The notes under the pieces: generated by a model
Seen by the model: only the letters and a program-made list of their open reading frames with translations
Databases searched by the model: none
Told to the model about the DNA's origin: nothing
Program-made: the position numbers and the translations under genes
Part shown: positions 1 to 13,200 of the stretch, one piece after another
Position numbering within the stretch: the first letter of the stretch is position 1
Layout: the number at the start of each line of letters is the position of its first letter
DNA from: Owenia fusiformis
Lineage: Eukaryota > Annelida > Polychaeta > Sabellida > Oweniidae
Length of the DNA stretch: 64,000 bases
Reading direction: 5' to 3'
Assembly: GCA_903813345.2 (NCBI GenBank)
Contig: CAIIXF020000010.1
Location: forward strand, 8,734,349 to 8,798,348

Positions 1-1690
1 CACCAGTTTATTCCTTCAGTAGTAATGGTATTGAACAAAATGATTCAAGTATTGTGACCAGGTCTCTTCTTTTAAATAAAAAAATGCATTCATTACATCG
101 ACACATGAATTCACTCCCTCCCGAAATGAAACGACATTATTCAATGGCATCAAAAATCCTGAATAAGTAATTTTATTTCCATTTGTTTTTTCATCCAGAG
201 CAATATAGGCTATTAGATTGTATATTACAGCTGCTAGTTGTTTGGTGACAGTTTGTCCTTGTATTCACAATAACTTCATTATTACGACTGACACGAACTG
301 ATTGCAATGACGTCATGGCAATCATGTACAAAACCAATCCAATACTTTACTTGTAACAAATAACTTTTGACTTTTATGTTTTTAAAATTGTAAAAGGCGT
401 GAAAACATATTGATCACTTTTGATCAGAGGTTGACCTTGACGTTATCAGTTTTGTCACGTTTACCAGTTGATATTATTAGCAATTTTCAACATTGGTAGC
501 TGGTTGTAAAAATACAGGTCTTATATGATGATATTTTAATCGGTAATAGCAGTTTCATTTGCAAAAACCTTTTTTATTAAATAATTTATTTGTTAACTTA
601 TTAGAAATGTATGTGATCCAAATTGTCGCATGTAGTCGAAAATGTCAGATAGTATTGTCAAATTGATTGTAAGATGATCGAGGAAACATAACCGATGCTA
701 TTTGCTTATCTTCGTACGACATGACACAACAATATCGTGCAATAGTGCCCCGGGGTTACACTCATTTCGTTCAGTGCTTAGCTGTACTTTTCTAGTCAAT
801 TAGATTACTTACCAATGCGCAGATGTTACCTTTATCTAATTATTGATACAAATATTAAACAAAGTTGTTTACGATTCCTAAGTTGTTTTCCTTTATCCAG
901 CACCTTTATTATTTGATTAAAATTGAAGTTACTGAAGTCAATAACCCCACATCAGCGCTAAGAAATTGTTAATGAGTTGTTAAACCAATTAATTAGTAAG
1001 TGGAGTAGGGATGTTTTCTTGGACGCTCAATAAAATACAAACTGTAGTTTTGCTGTCAGTAGCCCTATCTTATTTAAGTTTGAGTCCACCTTCAAAGCAC
1101 ACGTTTTTACGCCATAATAGACGTTGGAATTATGATTTTAATACCAGTCTAGTACCGCACCCCTGTGAACCGCCAACCCATTAACATTAACAACTTTCTA
1201 AACCTACCAAGTCCAAAACAAGCAAGATTGTGCATAGAGAAAATGCATAATGGGGGGGGGGGGGATTGACTTGATAAAGACTATTTTGATTGTTGCATTC
1301 ATCTTCAGATATTTCGAGAAGCTGCAAATATTGCACTAATTGATAAAGAAAAAAGTTTAAAATTAAAAAAATAGATTACTTTTCAACAATTAAATCCGAC
1401 GTGATGTTACTCACTTTTAAGTAAACAGAATTCCAGATTAAAATTACATTCGCTTTGTTTGCCCTCTTAAGATTGTTGAAAGCGTTCAATTAAGCAAGGT
1501 AGCGGGGTGGTAGTTGACTACTAAACTAAATACAATTGCAAATAAGATTTCTATATTTAGATTTGAAATTATCGTTCAAAAAATTAATTCTTAGATAGAA
1601 TATGCTGTATTCTATCTTGTAAATTATACACAATCTGTAACTCATCTACAAATAACAATTTAAGTTTAAAGCCACTTGTTTTAATTACAG
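1..1690. other. upstream or intronic DNA of the KSR-like gene, no exon seen
   Basis: AT-rich sequence with no open frame that matches the amino-terminal KSR domains (CA1-CA4, including the cysteine-rich C1 domain). It includes a run of about 13 G near 1253. It is probably intron of the KSR-like gene, whose first visible exon begins at 1691 with an acceptor, but this is inference. Confidence 0.5.
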
Positions 1691-1769
1691 AGGATTGTGA
1701 AGATGACGAAGAGCAGGACCTCGATGAATCAGTATTTGGTGACTGTGAATATGAGCAAGGTTATCAACA
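1691..1769 (+). CDS. KSR-like exon a (acidic linker)
   Basis: Acceptor TTACAG before 1691 and donor CA/GTAAGT after 1769. It is read with two leading bases and encodes an Asp/Glu-rich linker (DCEDDEEQDLDES...) ahead of the kinase fold. It leaves a two-base overhang completed by the first base of the next exon. Confidence 0.65.
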
Positions 1770-3814
1770 GTAAGTTCCTTTAAAGTTGTTCATAAATCCT
1801 CAAATGTTATGTTTAGGTATGTAACGATCTAATCTAAAGCATTTCATGGTCACATTCAAACGATATTTATTTTAGATTTTACTGTTTCTAAAGGTGCGAG
1901 GGGTATGTAATTTGAATGGAATGTCAACGGTTTTCATATGTAGTATATATTGTATAATTCTGTTGCAGCGATGACAGTGACATTCGAGAATCTCTGGGAG
2001 AATGCAGTATTCAATATTCAGATCTTAAGATCGGGGAGTGCGTCCGTGTAGGCAGAACAGCAAAGATTTACCATGGCAACTGGCACGGTGACGTCATGAT
2101 TCAGTGCTACACAGAAACCAATGAGGAGGATGCACGTGACTTCTGGAACGAAGTGTCAAAACTGAGCATGATACGTCATGAAAATGTCACCCTTTTCATG
2201 GGCGCTTCTATCGAGCTTCCTAATCTTGCAGTTGTCACGAGGTAAATGGCGATTTCAAAACTGCTCGATCAAATTATAACCCCCATGCTTATTGAGTAAT
2301 GTACATCATTTTGTATATACATATTCGAAAAGAAGATGAAACAATACAAGCTACATCCTTTGTAAGCAAGCACTGTCATTTCTGTCACCTGCATGGATTT
2401 AACCATTATTATAATGAATCTCAATCACGTTTTGAAAGTGTAACAAAATCTTTTTATACTTCCAGCGTCCTCAAGGGTCCATCTTTATACGAAACTACAC
2501 ATGTTAAACAAGACATTATCCCCCTACATACAAAAGTTCACATCTTAAGACAAATTGCTCAAGCCATGGGTTACCTTCATGCCAAAGGAATCGTTTTGAA
2601 AAAGCTCAACTCAAAGAACGTATATCTCGAGTCAAAGGTCAAGGTCAGTGTGATGGATTATGGGATGGCCGAAAAGGTCAAGGACAAAGCTGGCTATGGA
2701 TGTCTCCCAAAAGGTCACATCACATACATAGCGCCTGAGGTTTTGAGAACAGCATATGTAGATTCGCCTAGATTAATCACCCACCATCAGTTCACCCACA
2801 GCTCTGATGTTTATGCATTTGGGTAAGTCTCATAATACAGATTAGTTTTTCCAATAATCCGGGCATGATATTCATCTGAAGTTTCAATTAAGCAATTTAA
2901 TCAAGGTAATAGAAACAGATGATTGTCCACATATAGTTTAATTAAAATATACGGGTAGAGCTGCCTCATTTTATATTGCTAGCAAATGTTTTTGCGCTAA
3001 ACGAAACATGACTTAATTAATCTAGATATTAAACGAAGAGTGTAACTGCTACGATCAATTATAAATTGAACCCAAATAGAAGGAAGATATTTTTATTTTT
3101 TTCATATTTTCCTTCAAAGTTAAATGTTTTACTTACAAAAATCCCGGAACCTTTTTAGGAATCCCAGTGTAATATCAGATGTACCATATTTGAATACGTT
3201 TTCATAACTGCTTAGTTTCTTGTTAATGATTCTACAAAACTATAAGATTTTTTATTTGTTTTACAGGACTGTTGCATATGAATTGCTATCCAACCGTTTT
3301 CCTTATGAATCAGTGCCCATAGAGTCGGTCATCTGGCAAGTTGGGACCGGAAGACAACAGACTCTGGACCACTTGAAATGCCCGCCATCTTTAAAAGTAA
3401 GTGTACAACAGTGAGCTGTACTTGAGTTTTTGTTCTAAACAACTTTGGCTCGTGATAAATAATTTAAAACAGTGCAATGAAATTATAAAAAAACGATTAG
3501 CCAACAAATCACTGGGCTAACAAACATGATTACTTTAGTTAAATTTGATAATGTATTTCAATTTAAAATAATATTCAAATTAAATATCAGAAATCTTTAG
3601 TGATTCAAATATTCTTTTTCTTATGATTGTGATGCTTTACTTTCAGAACCTGGTTGAAGAGTGCTGGAGCCACGATATTCATAACCGACCAGATTTCACT
3701 CATATTAATAAAGAACTACAGCAAAATTCAACATTACATAAACGCCATAGCTCATCGGAGCCAGAAAGACTTAACAAATTGGCTCTCTCACGGGCGCACA
3801 GTCTCTTTCCTTAA
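1691..3814 (+). CDS. KSR-like pseudokinase (kinase suppressor of Ras), 3' part, five exons
   Basis: Exons 1691-1769, 1969-2241, 2466-2822, 3267-3396 and 3647-3814 join in frame at GT-AG junctions and encode 334 residues ending in the TAA at 3812-3814. The gene starts upstream, outside what I can see. KSR proteins are scaffolds that bind RAF, MEK and ERK and carry a degenerate kinase domain. KSR-type signatures are YHGNWHG, RHENVTLFMGA, MGYLHAKGI, SKNVYL, SSDVYAFG and ESVIWQVGTG. The kinase motifs are unusually eroded even for KSR. The glycine loop reads VRVGRTAK. The VAIK lysine position is Gln (VMIQ). The HRD region reads VLKKLNSKN, so the catalytic Asp is replaced by Lys. DFG reads DYG. An acidic stretch precedes the domain. 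The tail after the kinase fold is short (about 30 residues, Ser/Arg-rich). RAF is less likely because VAIK and HRD are missing. Family call strong, paralogue uncertain. Confidence 0.82.
1969..2241 (+). CDS. KSR-like exon b (N-lobe)
   Basis: Acceptor TTGCAG, donor GAG/GTAAAT. Encodes the N-lobe: degenerate glycine loop, YHGNWHGDVMIQ (Lys to Gln at the VAIK position), RHENVTLFMGA and the beta5 strand LAVVT. Ends in a two-base overhang (AG) that joins C at 2466 to give Ser. Confidence 0.8.
2466..2822 (+). CDS. KSR-like exon c (C-lobe, catalytic and activation loops)
   Basis: Acceptor CCAG at 2462-2465, donor GG/GTAAGT. Encodes KGPSLYE, MGYLHAKGIVLKKLNSKNV (no catalytic Asp), DYG in place of DFG, IAPEVLR and SSDVYAFG. 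An open frame runs back to 2299, but 2299-2465 is intron: it has no family similarity and sits between a clean donor and acceptor. Confidence 0.85.
3267..3396 (+). CDS. KSR-like exon d
   Basis: Acceptor TTTACAG, donor AAA/GTAAGT. Encodes TVAYELLSNRFPYES and the KSR/RAF-type IWQVGTG segment of the C-lobe. The first base completes the Gly codon begun in the previous exon. Confidence 0.85.
3647..3814 (+). CDS. KSR-like terminal exon
   Basis: Acceptor CTTTCAG. Encodes the last helices (NLVEECWSHDIHNRPDF, the usual C-lobe W...RP motif) and a short Ser/Arg-rich tail ending at TAA 3812-3814. An AATAAA-like hexamer lies near 4416-4422. Confidence 0.85.
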   Translation, partial: NLVEECWSHDIHNRPDFTHINKELQQNSTLHKRHSSSEPERLNKLALSRAHSLFP

Positions 3815-6800
3815 GTCTCGAATGAACTCACGCCATTGTAACGAGATTAGACGCATATTAAGAGGCACGAGTTTAGAGAAGCGACTCTGGAATGTGGAAG
3901 CACCAGAACACAGTCCGTCCCCATGAGGAAAGCTGTCTGAAATTTAAACGATACCCATTGATACTATTAATTATATCATACTGAGTCGTCAAGGAAAGTT
4001 AACATGCACTCAAATGGCGAATCAAAATAATTATTTTAATTTATTACTCATGTTGAGTGAAGTGTGTGCCAGAGTGCCATAGTTTCATGTTTATAGAAAC
4101 AAAAACAGATATTATTAGTACATGCTCATTTGAAGTCGAGAAATTGTATACTTTTTATTGTTTAATGTCAAGGTAATGTTGCATTAAATGCCAAGGTAAC
4201 CCGTGTCATATCTTATCTTAATTAAATGCAACTGACATTCAGCCATCATTGTGACTTCACTTCAAGTTACATTGAATCCTAAATGAAAAGACATATCCTA
4301 ATGACTATAGAATTTAAGCTTGGTTATTAGAACATCAATTTAATTGAAGGTTTTGTTTTGTACAACATTCGATTTTGAAGTATAGTTGGTTTATTTGACA
4401 TATAAACATGTTATAAAATAAAGGTAGATTATATTTCTAAAGTATTGGAAATGCCAAATGGGATTGTGTCTCAGTAAATACACAAAGAGTGCCTAGAAAC
4501 AAAATGTCTTCCCGTTAGCTTTACCAAAGAGTAGCGAAGAACCTTATTTAAAGGTCAGTTTGTATTTAATGTACATTAGTAACTTATTTGTAAAATATGT
4601 AAATATCGTTTCATATTAATTTATTCAGTATGTACCTAAAATATCTCCCTTCTGAGGGATATTTATTATTTATTTCAATTTGTGCTGCGTACAAGTGCAA
4701 ATTATTGTAATCATGACATTCCCCATTTGCTCATAACTTATGCAAACAATATTGTAAAGTAGACTTTTTTATAGGTAACTTGTATTGAAAATGACTACAG
4801 ATAAGAAAATTTGAAATGGAGAGAAAAATGTAGGTTCATGCTCTCTTAAAAATAGATTTGTTCATCATCAAGCCAAAGCTATTTTGATATGGCTAATTCA
4901 ATGTTCACTAATCTTCCAATGTTATCTGTTAAACCATCCTGCAGTCAAAGATGAAACGTCAAATCATTTCTTGAATGGGTTGTCCAAGTTGTAACATTCC
5001 TTTTCATATATTTGTATAAACATTACTCCCTTTAAAACTTAAATGTAGGGTAAAATATACTTCCTCTAAATAAATTGATTTGCCTGGTATCAATGGCGAG
5101 CTCTTAAAGAAATCATTTACTTATTAACAGTTTAACTGGAATGGGTATTTGAATGGAACGGGTGCAAACGTGAAAAAGTTAACTATTTGAAATGTGCATG
5201 GGAATTTTAAGTTAGATACAATTGCATCATCTAGAATATTTTCAAGCAATTTTGTCTCATGCGTTTTCTTAACCTCGAATCCAGTGCAATAAAATGATTA
5301 ACGTGATTGATTCTTGCAGAGGAACAGACGAATTTATATTTAATTTAAACGTCTCTAAATTATTATTTAAATTCATGATACATGTCAAAGTATTAATACT
5401 ATCTGCCTTTAAAGAGCAACCAGTTTGTGCAATACTAAGTAGCCTAACGAAGACATGTATCAAAGCGTGAAATCAATTTTGTTATTTCCCAGTCATATCT
5501 TGGAATATTCCCCAGCGTCATATGTTATACACCAGTTCATATGCAATATATCTTGTGACCTTTGTGACCTTGCTGATGATTACTCTTTGTTTTATAGTTT
5601 GCGAGTGATGGTAGTGTAATTTATAGTAGAATGTAGAACGTATATAAGTAATGGCCTTTTGGCCGGGAATTATGCAATCAATCTTCAATCTCTGACTTTT
5701 CTATGGAGGTTTTCTACCGACTGTTAATGTTAACAATACCATTTGTATAAACTATGTCCATCTGTCGATACAAATTTGTTTTAAAAACAAGAAAATGTAA
5801 AAAGATCTCATGAGTTTATTAATAAAAGAAAATGAAATTCAACCCATATTTTTTGTTTTGATGTAAAAGAATAGGCCATTGTCGTCCAATACCCACGATT
5901 TACCAAGTGATAAAAGCAGCTAAATATGTCAAGCTGGTGTTGGTAGACCGAGTAGGATATTCAATATGGCTACGGACGTTTTCAATGACTATATAGTTTC
6001 ATTTAGTACGTTTGTACGTCCATTCCAGTTTCTGATTTCAAGTACTGAACAAGTCCAATTCATTAATGAGTTGCTACATGTAAAGAGGCAGTATCACAGG
6101 GTGCCAATAATATAGAAAGAAACTCACCGTTTCCCTTCGGCACTTGTGCTAAGATATTTAATCTTTACCAGTATTTTAGATTGCATAGATTTCCAATGTC
6201 GTATAACAGCGACATCTTTTCATGGAACAAAATTTTCTTACATCGTAAAAACTCTCAAACATTTCAAACTTTCTGCACGTTAAAGCACAAAAAGAAGTCT
6301 TGGATAACAGTATTAGTCCATCCTTCATTCAAAGGACTTCACTATCGTTTATTACTCGATTATGGAAAGAAGTGAAATACCCTTGGACCAAGGATGGTGT
6401 TAGACTCATAAATACGATCTCCACTTAAATTGAGAATTCTACGTTGATCGGGGAAAATCCCAAAGTATAATTAGCAGTTACCTAGATCTATGTCAGATCT
6501 ATAATCAGACTATATTATTGTATGCAAACCTGTGCACAAGTATTTAAAAATTTGTAAAAGCGTTCATATCTCTAGCACATTTTCTAGGTAGGCCTAGAAA
6601 AGCAGAAATACGGTACTAATATATACTTAAAAACTTAACTTAAAACTCGTTTTTCCTATAATGACATTATTAGTAGATTGTTTTCAGCTTTGTCCCTGTC
6701 TAAATAAATGATAAACAATACACGATATATAGATATAACTTTTATTGACAAATAACATGATAACATGAGTAAGAACTTCTCACTTAAACAATATCTAACA

Positions 6801-6917
6801 ATACTATATTTAGAAGAATATTATAGATTCAAATGTACATTTAAACCATGCAAGAGGCAAACTATTTTTAAGTATGATGTACAGAATATGCTGACTGTTC
6901 TAAATTGTTAAATGACA
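3815..6917. other. 3' flank of the KSR-like gene, AT-rich, no gene seen
   Basis: Probably 3' UTR followed by intergenic DNA. The open frames here are short and lack any recognisable domain or plausible splice partners. Candidate poly(A) hexamers occur near 4416 and 5819. Confidence 0.5.
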
Positions 6918-6923
6918 CTCTTC

Positions 6924-8242
6924 CAGTGGCGTAGCCAGGATTTGTCAGGGGGGGTTCTAATATTTTCTGCCAAATTTGCCAAATGTACTTAAATTTTGCC
7001 AAATTTGCTTAAGTTTTGCCAAATTTGCTTAAATTTTGCCAAATTTGCTTAAATTTTGACAAATTTGCTTAAATTTTGCCAAATTTGCTTAAATTTTGTC
7101 AAATTTGTTTCAATTTTACCAAATTTGCTTAAAATCTTGCCAAATTTGCTTAAATTTTGCCAAATTTGATGAAATTTTGCCAAATTTGCCAAATTTGCTG
7201 AAATTCTGCCAAATTTGCTATATGTTTGCCAATTTACCTCAATTTTGCCAAATTTGCTTAAATTTTGCAAAGTTTTCTTAATTTTGGTCTAATTTAATTA
7301 ATTTTTGACAAGTTTCTAAAATTTTACTTAAATTTTGCCAATTTTACTTAAATGCCAATAATGGATAAATTTTGCCAAAGTTTCATTGTTGCCAAATTTT
7401 CATAATTTTTGCCCATTCGCTAAAATTTAAAATTTTGCCAAATTTTCTCAAGTTTACTTAAATCTCAAACAATTGCAAAAGCAAAAAATAGGTAAAATAT
7501 CCCAAGACCAAGTTCATTTATTTGGGCAGATTTTTTTAAATTTGGACCCAACATACCACAAATTCACAGAAATTAGCAGACATAGAACCCCCTCCCCCAA
7601 TTTTCAATCGCTTGTACAACGAGCTTTATAAATAAATAGGAGCCAAAAATCAGTAAACAACTCTGTGTGAGTGATCTTTGTACTTGCTCTCTGATCTAAC
7701 TACGGCATGAAAAAATAAGAACGTTGTAAGTAAGAATTTTCTAGCGTTCACAATTTTGGTGCATCACGGCCCAGTGTCACTAAACATTCACATGTTCAAA
7801 ATTCTCTGCTGATTTATATCAAAAATTAGACCATTTTGACGTTTTGTACAACAATCAGATAATTTCAACTTGGTAGGTATGCTTTATTTGTGCATTTGAA
7901 TTCATTTTGAAGATATTACTTCAGTATTTCAGGCCTAAAGTGCAATAAGAGCATACCTATTATCGCCCATTATTGATTAGAAGTTTTTTGTTTTTCTGTT
8001 TTTTTTTAATCTTTTTAACTCAAAATGAAGCTATAAATCTCACATATTTCCATCTTGACATATAACTCAATTGTCTTTGGGTAATCAAAAACGATAAATT
8101 ATTGAAAGACTGCAAAAATTTTACTCAAAGTTTGGAGGTTTGCATAATTGCCAGAAAGGGTGGGTTCGATTTTTTTTCGGCAAGATTTGGGGGGGGGGGG
8201 GGTTCGCACGAGCCCTACGAACCCCCTCTCCCTACGGCCCTG
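6924..8242. mobile_element. 1.3-kb non-autonomous DNA transposon with internal TTTGCTTAAATTTTGCCAAA-type repeats
   Basis: Starts CAGTGGCGTAGCCAGG and ends in CCTACGGCCCTG. It is flanked by perfect 6-bp direct repeats CTCTTC at 6918-6923 and 8243-8248. The subterminal regions are G-rich (left) and show a matching GGGGTTCG...CGAACCCC pair at the right. Positions 6965-7460 are a degenerate tandem array of a roughly 20-bp unit. Open frames through that array are artefacts. No transposase is present, so it was presumably moved by a related autonomous element. Confidence 0.75.
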
Positions 8243-8248
8243 CTCTTC

Positions 8249-9804
8249 TATAACTTGCATTTGGTGTTCATGAGCAACCCATTTGGCTTCTTAGCAATCA
8301 TTATATTATTTGTTTTTATGTGTCCTTTCCTTATGAATGGTTTATCGGATGACTGTTAGATGTTAATAAAGTACTTTCAAAAATAGACTAGAGTATATGC
8401 ATTTCTAGTTGTTAGGTATAGTAGAGTAAAATGAGTGATCTATACATTAATATTTGGGAAGATGTCGTTGTATGATTATATCACTTGGAATTATATTAAA
8501 GAATTTAAGCCCATGACCCAATGAATTGTAGAATGGTTTAACAACGAATGTCTTGTTTCCAGAATTTGAATAAGTACGGTAGAACGGATTCAAAGTCTAG
8601 GATACAAGACACGAGTGGATTAAATCATCCACAATAAGTCATGTGCCTAAATTCTTTTTACACATTGAAAAATGTGTACAGTATCACTAAAAACTTTTTT
8701 GTGAGGAAACTTTTTTGCACGGGTTTCAAAGATTAAATGGTCTAAACTAGGTCAATACTTACCATTTGACATTTAACCTGCATAAGCACTTTTATTGTTA
8801 TTGCCTATGATATTATTTATGTTTTTAAAATTGATGAGGGTAATCAAATTCACTAAATCTAAAAATGACCATGCTTGGTTGTAATTTTAAGAATGCAGAT
8901 TATTTGAAATACCGTGTTCTGATTTGCTGGAATTTGCTATTGACCTATGTGTGAATTGTAAATAAATAATCACTATTCAGATTGAATTTTGGGAGTTTAA
9001 AGTTGAATGTAGAAAAAAGTAGAAAATAATCCTTTGTTCAATTTATAAAAAAGTGAGATTTATTCTCTACATATTTACATATATATATATTAACATAACC
9101 TTTAATTTACAGGTTTGGAACTTGGTTGTGTGTGTCTTCCTGTTCCTATTTTTTAAATTTTCGAAATACACTATGTTTTCTCCAATCAAACCCATTTCTT
9201 GAAAGATTTCCTCCACCATAAATAATCGTACATGCGTGCAGTTAGCGCATAATCTCTAGTTCAAAAAATGTTATTACTATTCATCTAACACCATCACGAA
9301 GCGATGAATTCACTGTTTTAGTTCATCGCTTTTGTTACAGAAACATCGCTCTGAAGCGAGGAATTCACAAAAAAGTTGCAGTATGCACTATAGCGATTCG
9401 TGATGATACTGGGTAAATACTATAATTACATCTTTGAATTAAAAAATCATGCGCAAACTACATACGTACGATCGATGGAGGTCGAGAAATGAGTTAAATC
9501 ATGGTGAAAACAAAATACAAAGATCGTAGTAGGTAGGCTATCTAATTTAAATGGAAAACATGCAATCTTGTTGCACAGACACCAGGTAATACGTTGAGAC
9601 GCGGTATTATTGCTAATCTATATATTTTATCATCTTGCTTCGTATATGATTCTGACACAACATCTTTCTTGAATGGCTTCTCGATATGAGGTATTTCATA
9701 ATACCACTTCTCCAGTTATATACAAACAAGTCTTGAGTTATATAAATAACATCAGTGCACCATGCGGCAAAAATACAAATTAAAAAGCTCTCGATCTAAC
9801 ACGA
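8249..9804. other. intergenic DNA with a nested inverted-repeat element
   Basis: No gene seen. An outer inverted repeat has arms near 9211-9250 and 9449-9482 (CTCCACCAT ... ATGGAG, with AATCGTAC/GTACGAT cores). An inner one spans about 9291-9407 (CCATCACGAAGCGAT / ATAGCGATTCGTGATG). They look like one small fold-back transposon inside or beside another. Confidence 0.45.
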
Positions 9805-10241
9805 TTACTTTCTACAAAAATAGCAAGCTGTATATGCTAACAGGACCCATACACATGGAGTTGAAGAGAGGCTTGTCGAGTCATCGGTTCCATCGGTGCC
9901 AGTGTAGGGCAAGTCAGATCCCACACAGTGTAAGCAAGTAAAATACCTTTCGGGGTCATACTTCCGTTTGGCCTCCAACAGGCGTCCGTAGTTGTTCCCC
10001 CAGTAGTCCGTTTTCCAATCAGTAAGCTCAGAATCTGGTTCGTTTAGATAAACACCCTCTCCAATCGTATACAGTTCTTTGGCGAAGTCTCTCATTACGC
10101 CTTTCAAATGGACTTTCATTGGGGTATCGATATGTCCAGTGATGTTTACCCATCCGCCATTGCCACATGACAAAGATAAGAGAGCTGTCCGGAAGGCGGG
10201 ATTAACGGCCGTAGCATCTGCAGCTGGTAAAGATGTCTTCT
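9805..10241 (-). CDS. FAD oxidoreductase exon 5 (BBE domain)
   Basis: Acceptor CACCTTTAG. Encodes the BBE C-terminal motif YWGNNYGRLLEAKRKYDP followed by a Ser/Thr/Asp-rich linker and a hydrophobic end (VWVLLAYTACYF), stop TAA at 9805-9807. Confidence 0.87.
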
Positions 10242-13200
10242 CTAAAGGTGAAGGGAGGAGACGGGTTAAACCGAGAAGACAAGTTAAACCGATATCATAA
10301 ATTCATAATTTAAGCATTTCCTTCGGTACGTGGTGCGTCCAGATCTTCATAAGTACTTAGAAAGAAACTTCTCTGAGAATAGAAAAGACAAGCAATGCTG
10401 CGCATTTTATAAAATAATGTTTTTTCAAAATATTTCAAATTGTGTATAATTATGACTTTTTGTATATATAGTTCTACAAATGCAGTCACAAGTATTATAA
10501 TAGTGTGCTTTAATATTTAAAGTCTGTGAACTACACAATGTATACTTACTCCCAATGTGTGTGGCGGTACAATGGATGAAACGATCATCTGGTAAGTCGG
10601 GATACGCATCAAATTCGCCTTTGAAGAATTGCGCCATTGGCGACAGGTTCCCTTCTGACCCTTCAAGATCAGCAGGTTGTATCAAACGGTTAACGATATA
10701 AGTAGCACTCGCCAAATCATCTGCATTCAATTTGTTGTAGTCCCAAAAACTAGTGTAATTCTTCCATTCTACCTCTTTGAGTCTAGCATCGGGCATGAAA
10801 TCAACCAGAGGTTTTAACGTATTCACTGCTTCAGCAAAATCTCCTCCATAGTGAATCAAATAGAACACCACTTGTCCTTTGGTGGTTTTATTTTCGGAAA
10901 TCGAATTATATTTTTGTATCATCACGTAACCGCCCCAGTTTTCAGTCATGTTGTTTTTGAGGAATCTGCCCCAGTTATCCAAGACCAGTGAGCCGACATC
11001 AGTTCCATTCTCCAGGAAATACGGATAATCAGCCGTATAACCGATCAAACCATTAAGCGGCTTCGGGTGAAGTCGGAAGTGGAAACTCGTTACAACACCG
11101 AACGAACCACCGCCACCCCCTCGTAAAGCCCAAAACAGATCCGTGTCGGTAGAAACGGTTCCATTCTCATATGTCACACCTGTAAAAGCAGATTTAATAA
11201 ATGCTCGGTTAGAAGTCTTTGTGGGTACGTCCATATTCATCCAAAAAGCCCTCCCTTATGGCTTTGTATAAAAAACCTCCTACCTCGCACCCACCTACCC
11301 ACGTACGTGGGACATGATACAGTCTTTGAAGGGTTCAATTTTAAAGGTTATTTATTATTATTTAAGTTATAAATCTTAGTTTATGTTGAATTATAGATTA
11401 ATCAATGCACCCAAATGCCTTTATTGTCTGTCTAGCCATAAAATAAAGCCAGAATTGCAAAAATGTTATAGGAATTCTGGGAGAGACAAGTGACAAAATA
11501 TTGCTTCTTGGACGAGATCAAACGACTTTGACATATTCCGTGTGTGAATATTTCAATTATTCAGATTTTGCCGTGGATCCGATTTTAAATGCTTCTAAAT
11601 GATCTTCTAATGCTTACTTTTATCTATATTTGTAATGTTTTGACTTACCCGCTTCATAAAAGAATATCATCACCATTTACTCTATATTAAGCACAAACTG
11701 AGAATGAATAATAATCTTCAAAAATTGCACCCTTCAAAGACTGTGTAAGACCCACGTACGTGAGTACGCGGTTTTGTTTTTTATACAAAAATCATTTCGA
11801 GAAATCAAAAGCAGACATGAAACAAAATAGCTTAAATCATTTTATTAACATTTCTGCAATTCCGGCTTTATTTATGACTTGGCAGATGACAGATCCATGA
11901 ATAAAGGAATATGGGTGCATCAATTCATCTATAATTCATCATAAACTAAGATTTAATAACTTCTTTAAAATTGAACCCTTCAAAGACTGTATCATGTCCC
12001 ACGTACGTGGGTACGTGGGTAGGTGGGTACGAGGTAGGAGGTTTTTTATACAAAGCCCTCCCTTATATAGGCCAGATCAGAAAAGGGTCAATGAATTGTT
12101 ATGTTGTGCCCTACAATCATTGACCAAAGTAGCAGAAGTTGGCACTCTTGAAGTTGAGTTGGCCGAGAGGGCTTGAGCACGTTTAGGCTAGGCGATTGGG
12201 GCCGTAACCACGAGGTTGCGAGTTCGAGACGCGTGTGCTCCTTGCGTTAATTCATTTACAAGAATTACGGGAAAATCATAGATACCGCAAATGTAAGTAT
12301 TAAAGTACCGCGAGTTACATGTAGAATAAATTAGTTTTTCATGCATTTTGGTTTTGTTTTTCATCTAAAAAACATGAATACACTATATTAAACGTTTCAT
12401 TGACTATAAGATAACACCATATAATTTAAAAATCTCATCTTCAAAGATAATCCATGGGTTAACACATAGATATTTTCAGAGGACTGGGAATCATTGATAA
12501 TCAACGCTTTTGAATAAGATAAATACTGTTTTATATAGGTTTCACTTTCACGTATGCCAATGCCAATGTTAAGCACTAGTACACGTTACCTTCGGCGGAA
12601 ATATTAGCGAACTGTCCATCGGCAAGAACCATTCTGTACGACATAATCTGGTCGACACCCAAGCCTAACTTCCTGCTTACAGCAGAATGCCCCCCACCTA
12701 GAAACCAGCCTCCCATGGCGACAGTGTGAGCCGCCCCACCCACTGCAATAAGATCATGTTTATCAACCTGAAACACAGAAGAAAGATCTAATAGTTATAT
12801 CATGTGAAGTATCCCTCTTTCCCTATTTAGTAACTAGAAAACAATAATATCATTATTGTATCGTTTTTCTGATTTGGGCCTTGTAAAATTCAAAATGGCC
12901 GCCTTATGTGGGACTTCGCAATAATTTTCTAATCTCTTCAAAGTGTGGCTATATTATTCTCAATTTAAGACAGATCAGTAAAGTTTTCCTGATTTGCGCC
13001 TCAGAAAATTCAAATTGTCTCGAAGATTATTCTGCTAATGTTTGTATTTTTGTGACAATTACAGATTCATATATATTATAGTGTTCGTTGGGATTTGCTA
13101 CTCCGTGGAGTTGGCGTCTTCTAGTTTAGTTTTGTATATACGAATGGAGAATGTATTTCCATGATATTGATGCCTCAATAATTGATTTGCATCAAGCAAT

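Noticed and set aside
2299-2465. Upstream part of the 175-codon frame before KSR exon c
   Set aside because: It follows a GTAAAT donor and ends at a CCAG acceptor, has no family similarity, and splicing restores the KSR frame.
7049-7281. Overlapping frames on both strands rich in Lys-Phe-Gly and Cys-Leu-Pro
   Set aside because: They are translations of the 20-bp minisatellite inside a transposon.
11180-11240. N-terminal extension of the 271-codon frame at the oxidase exon 4
   Set aside because: It is intron upstream of a clear TTTTACAG acceptor. Joining to exon 3 restores the flavoenzyme pattern.
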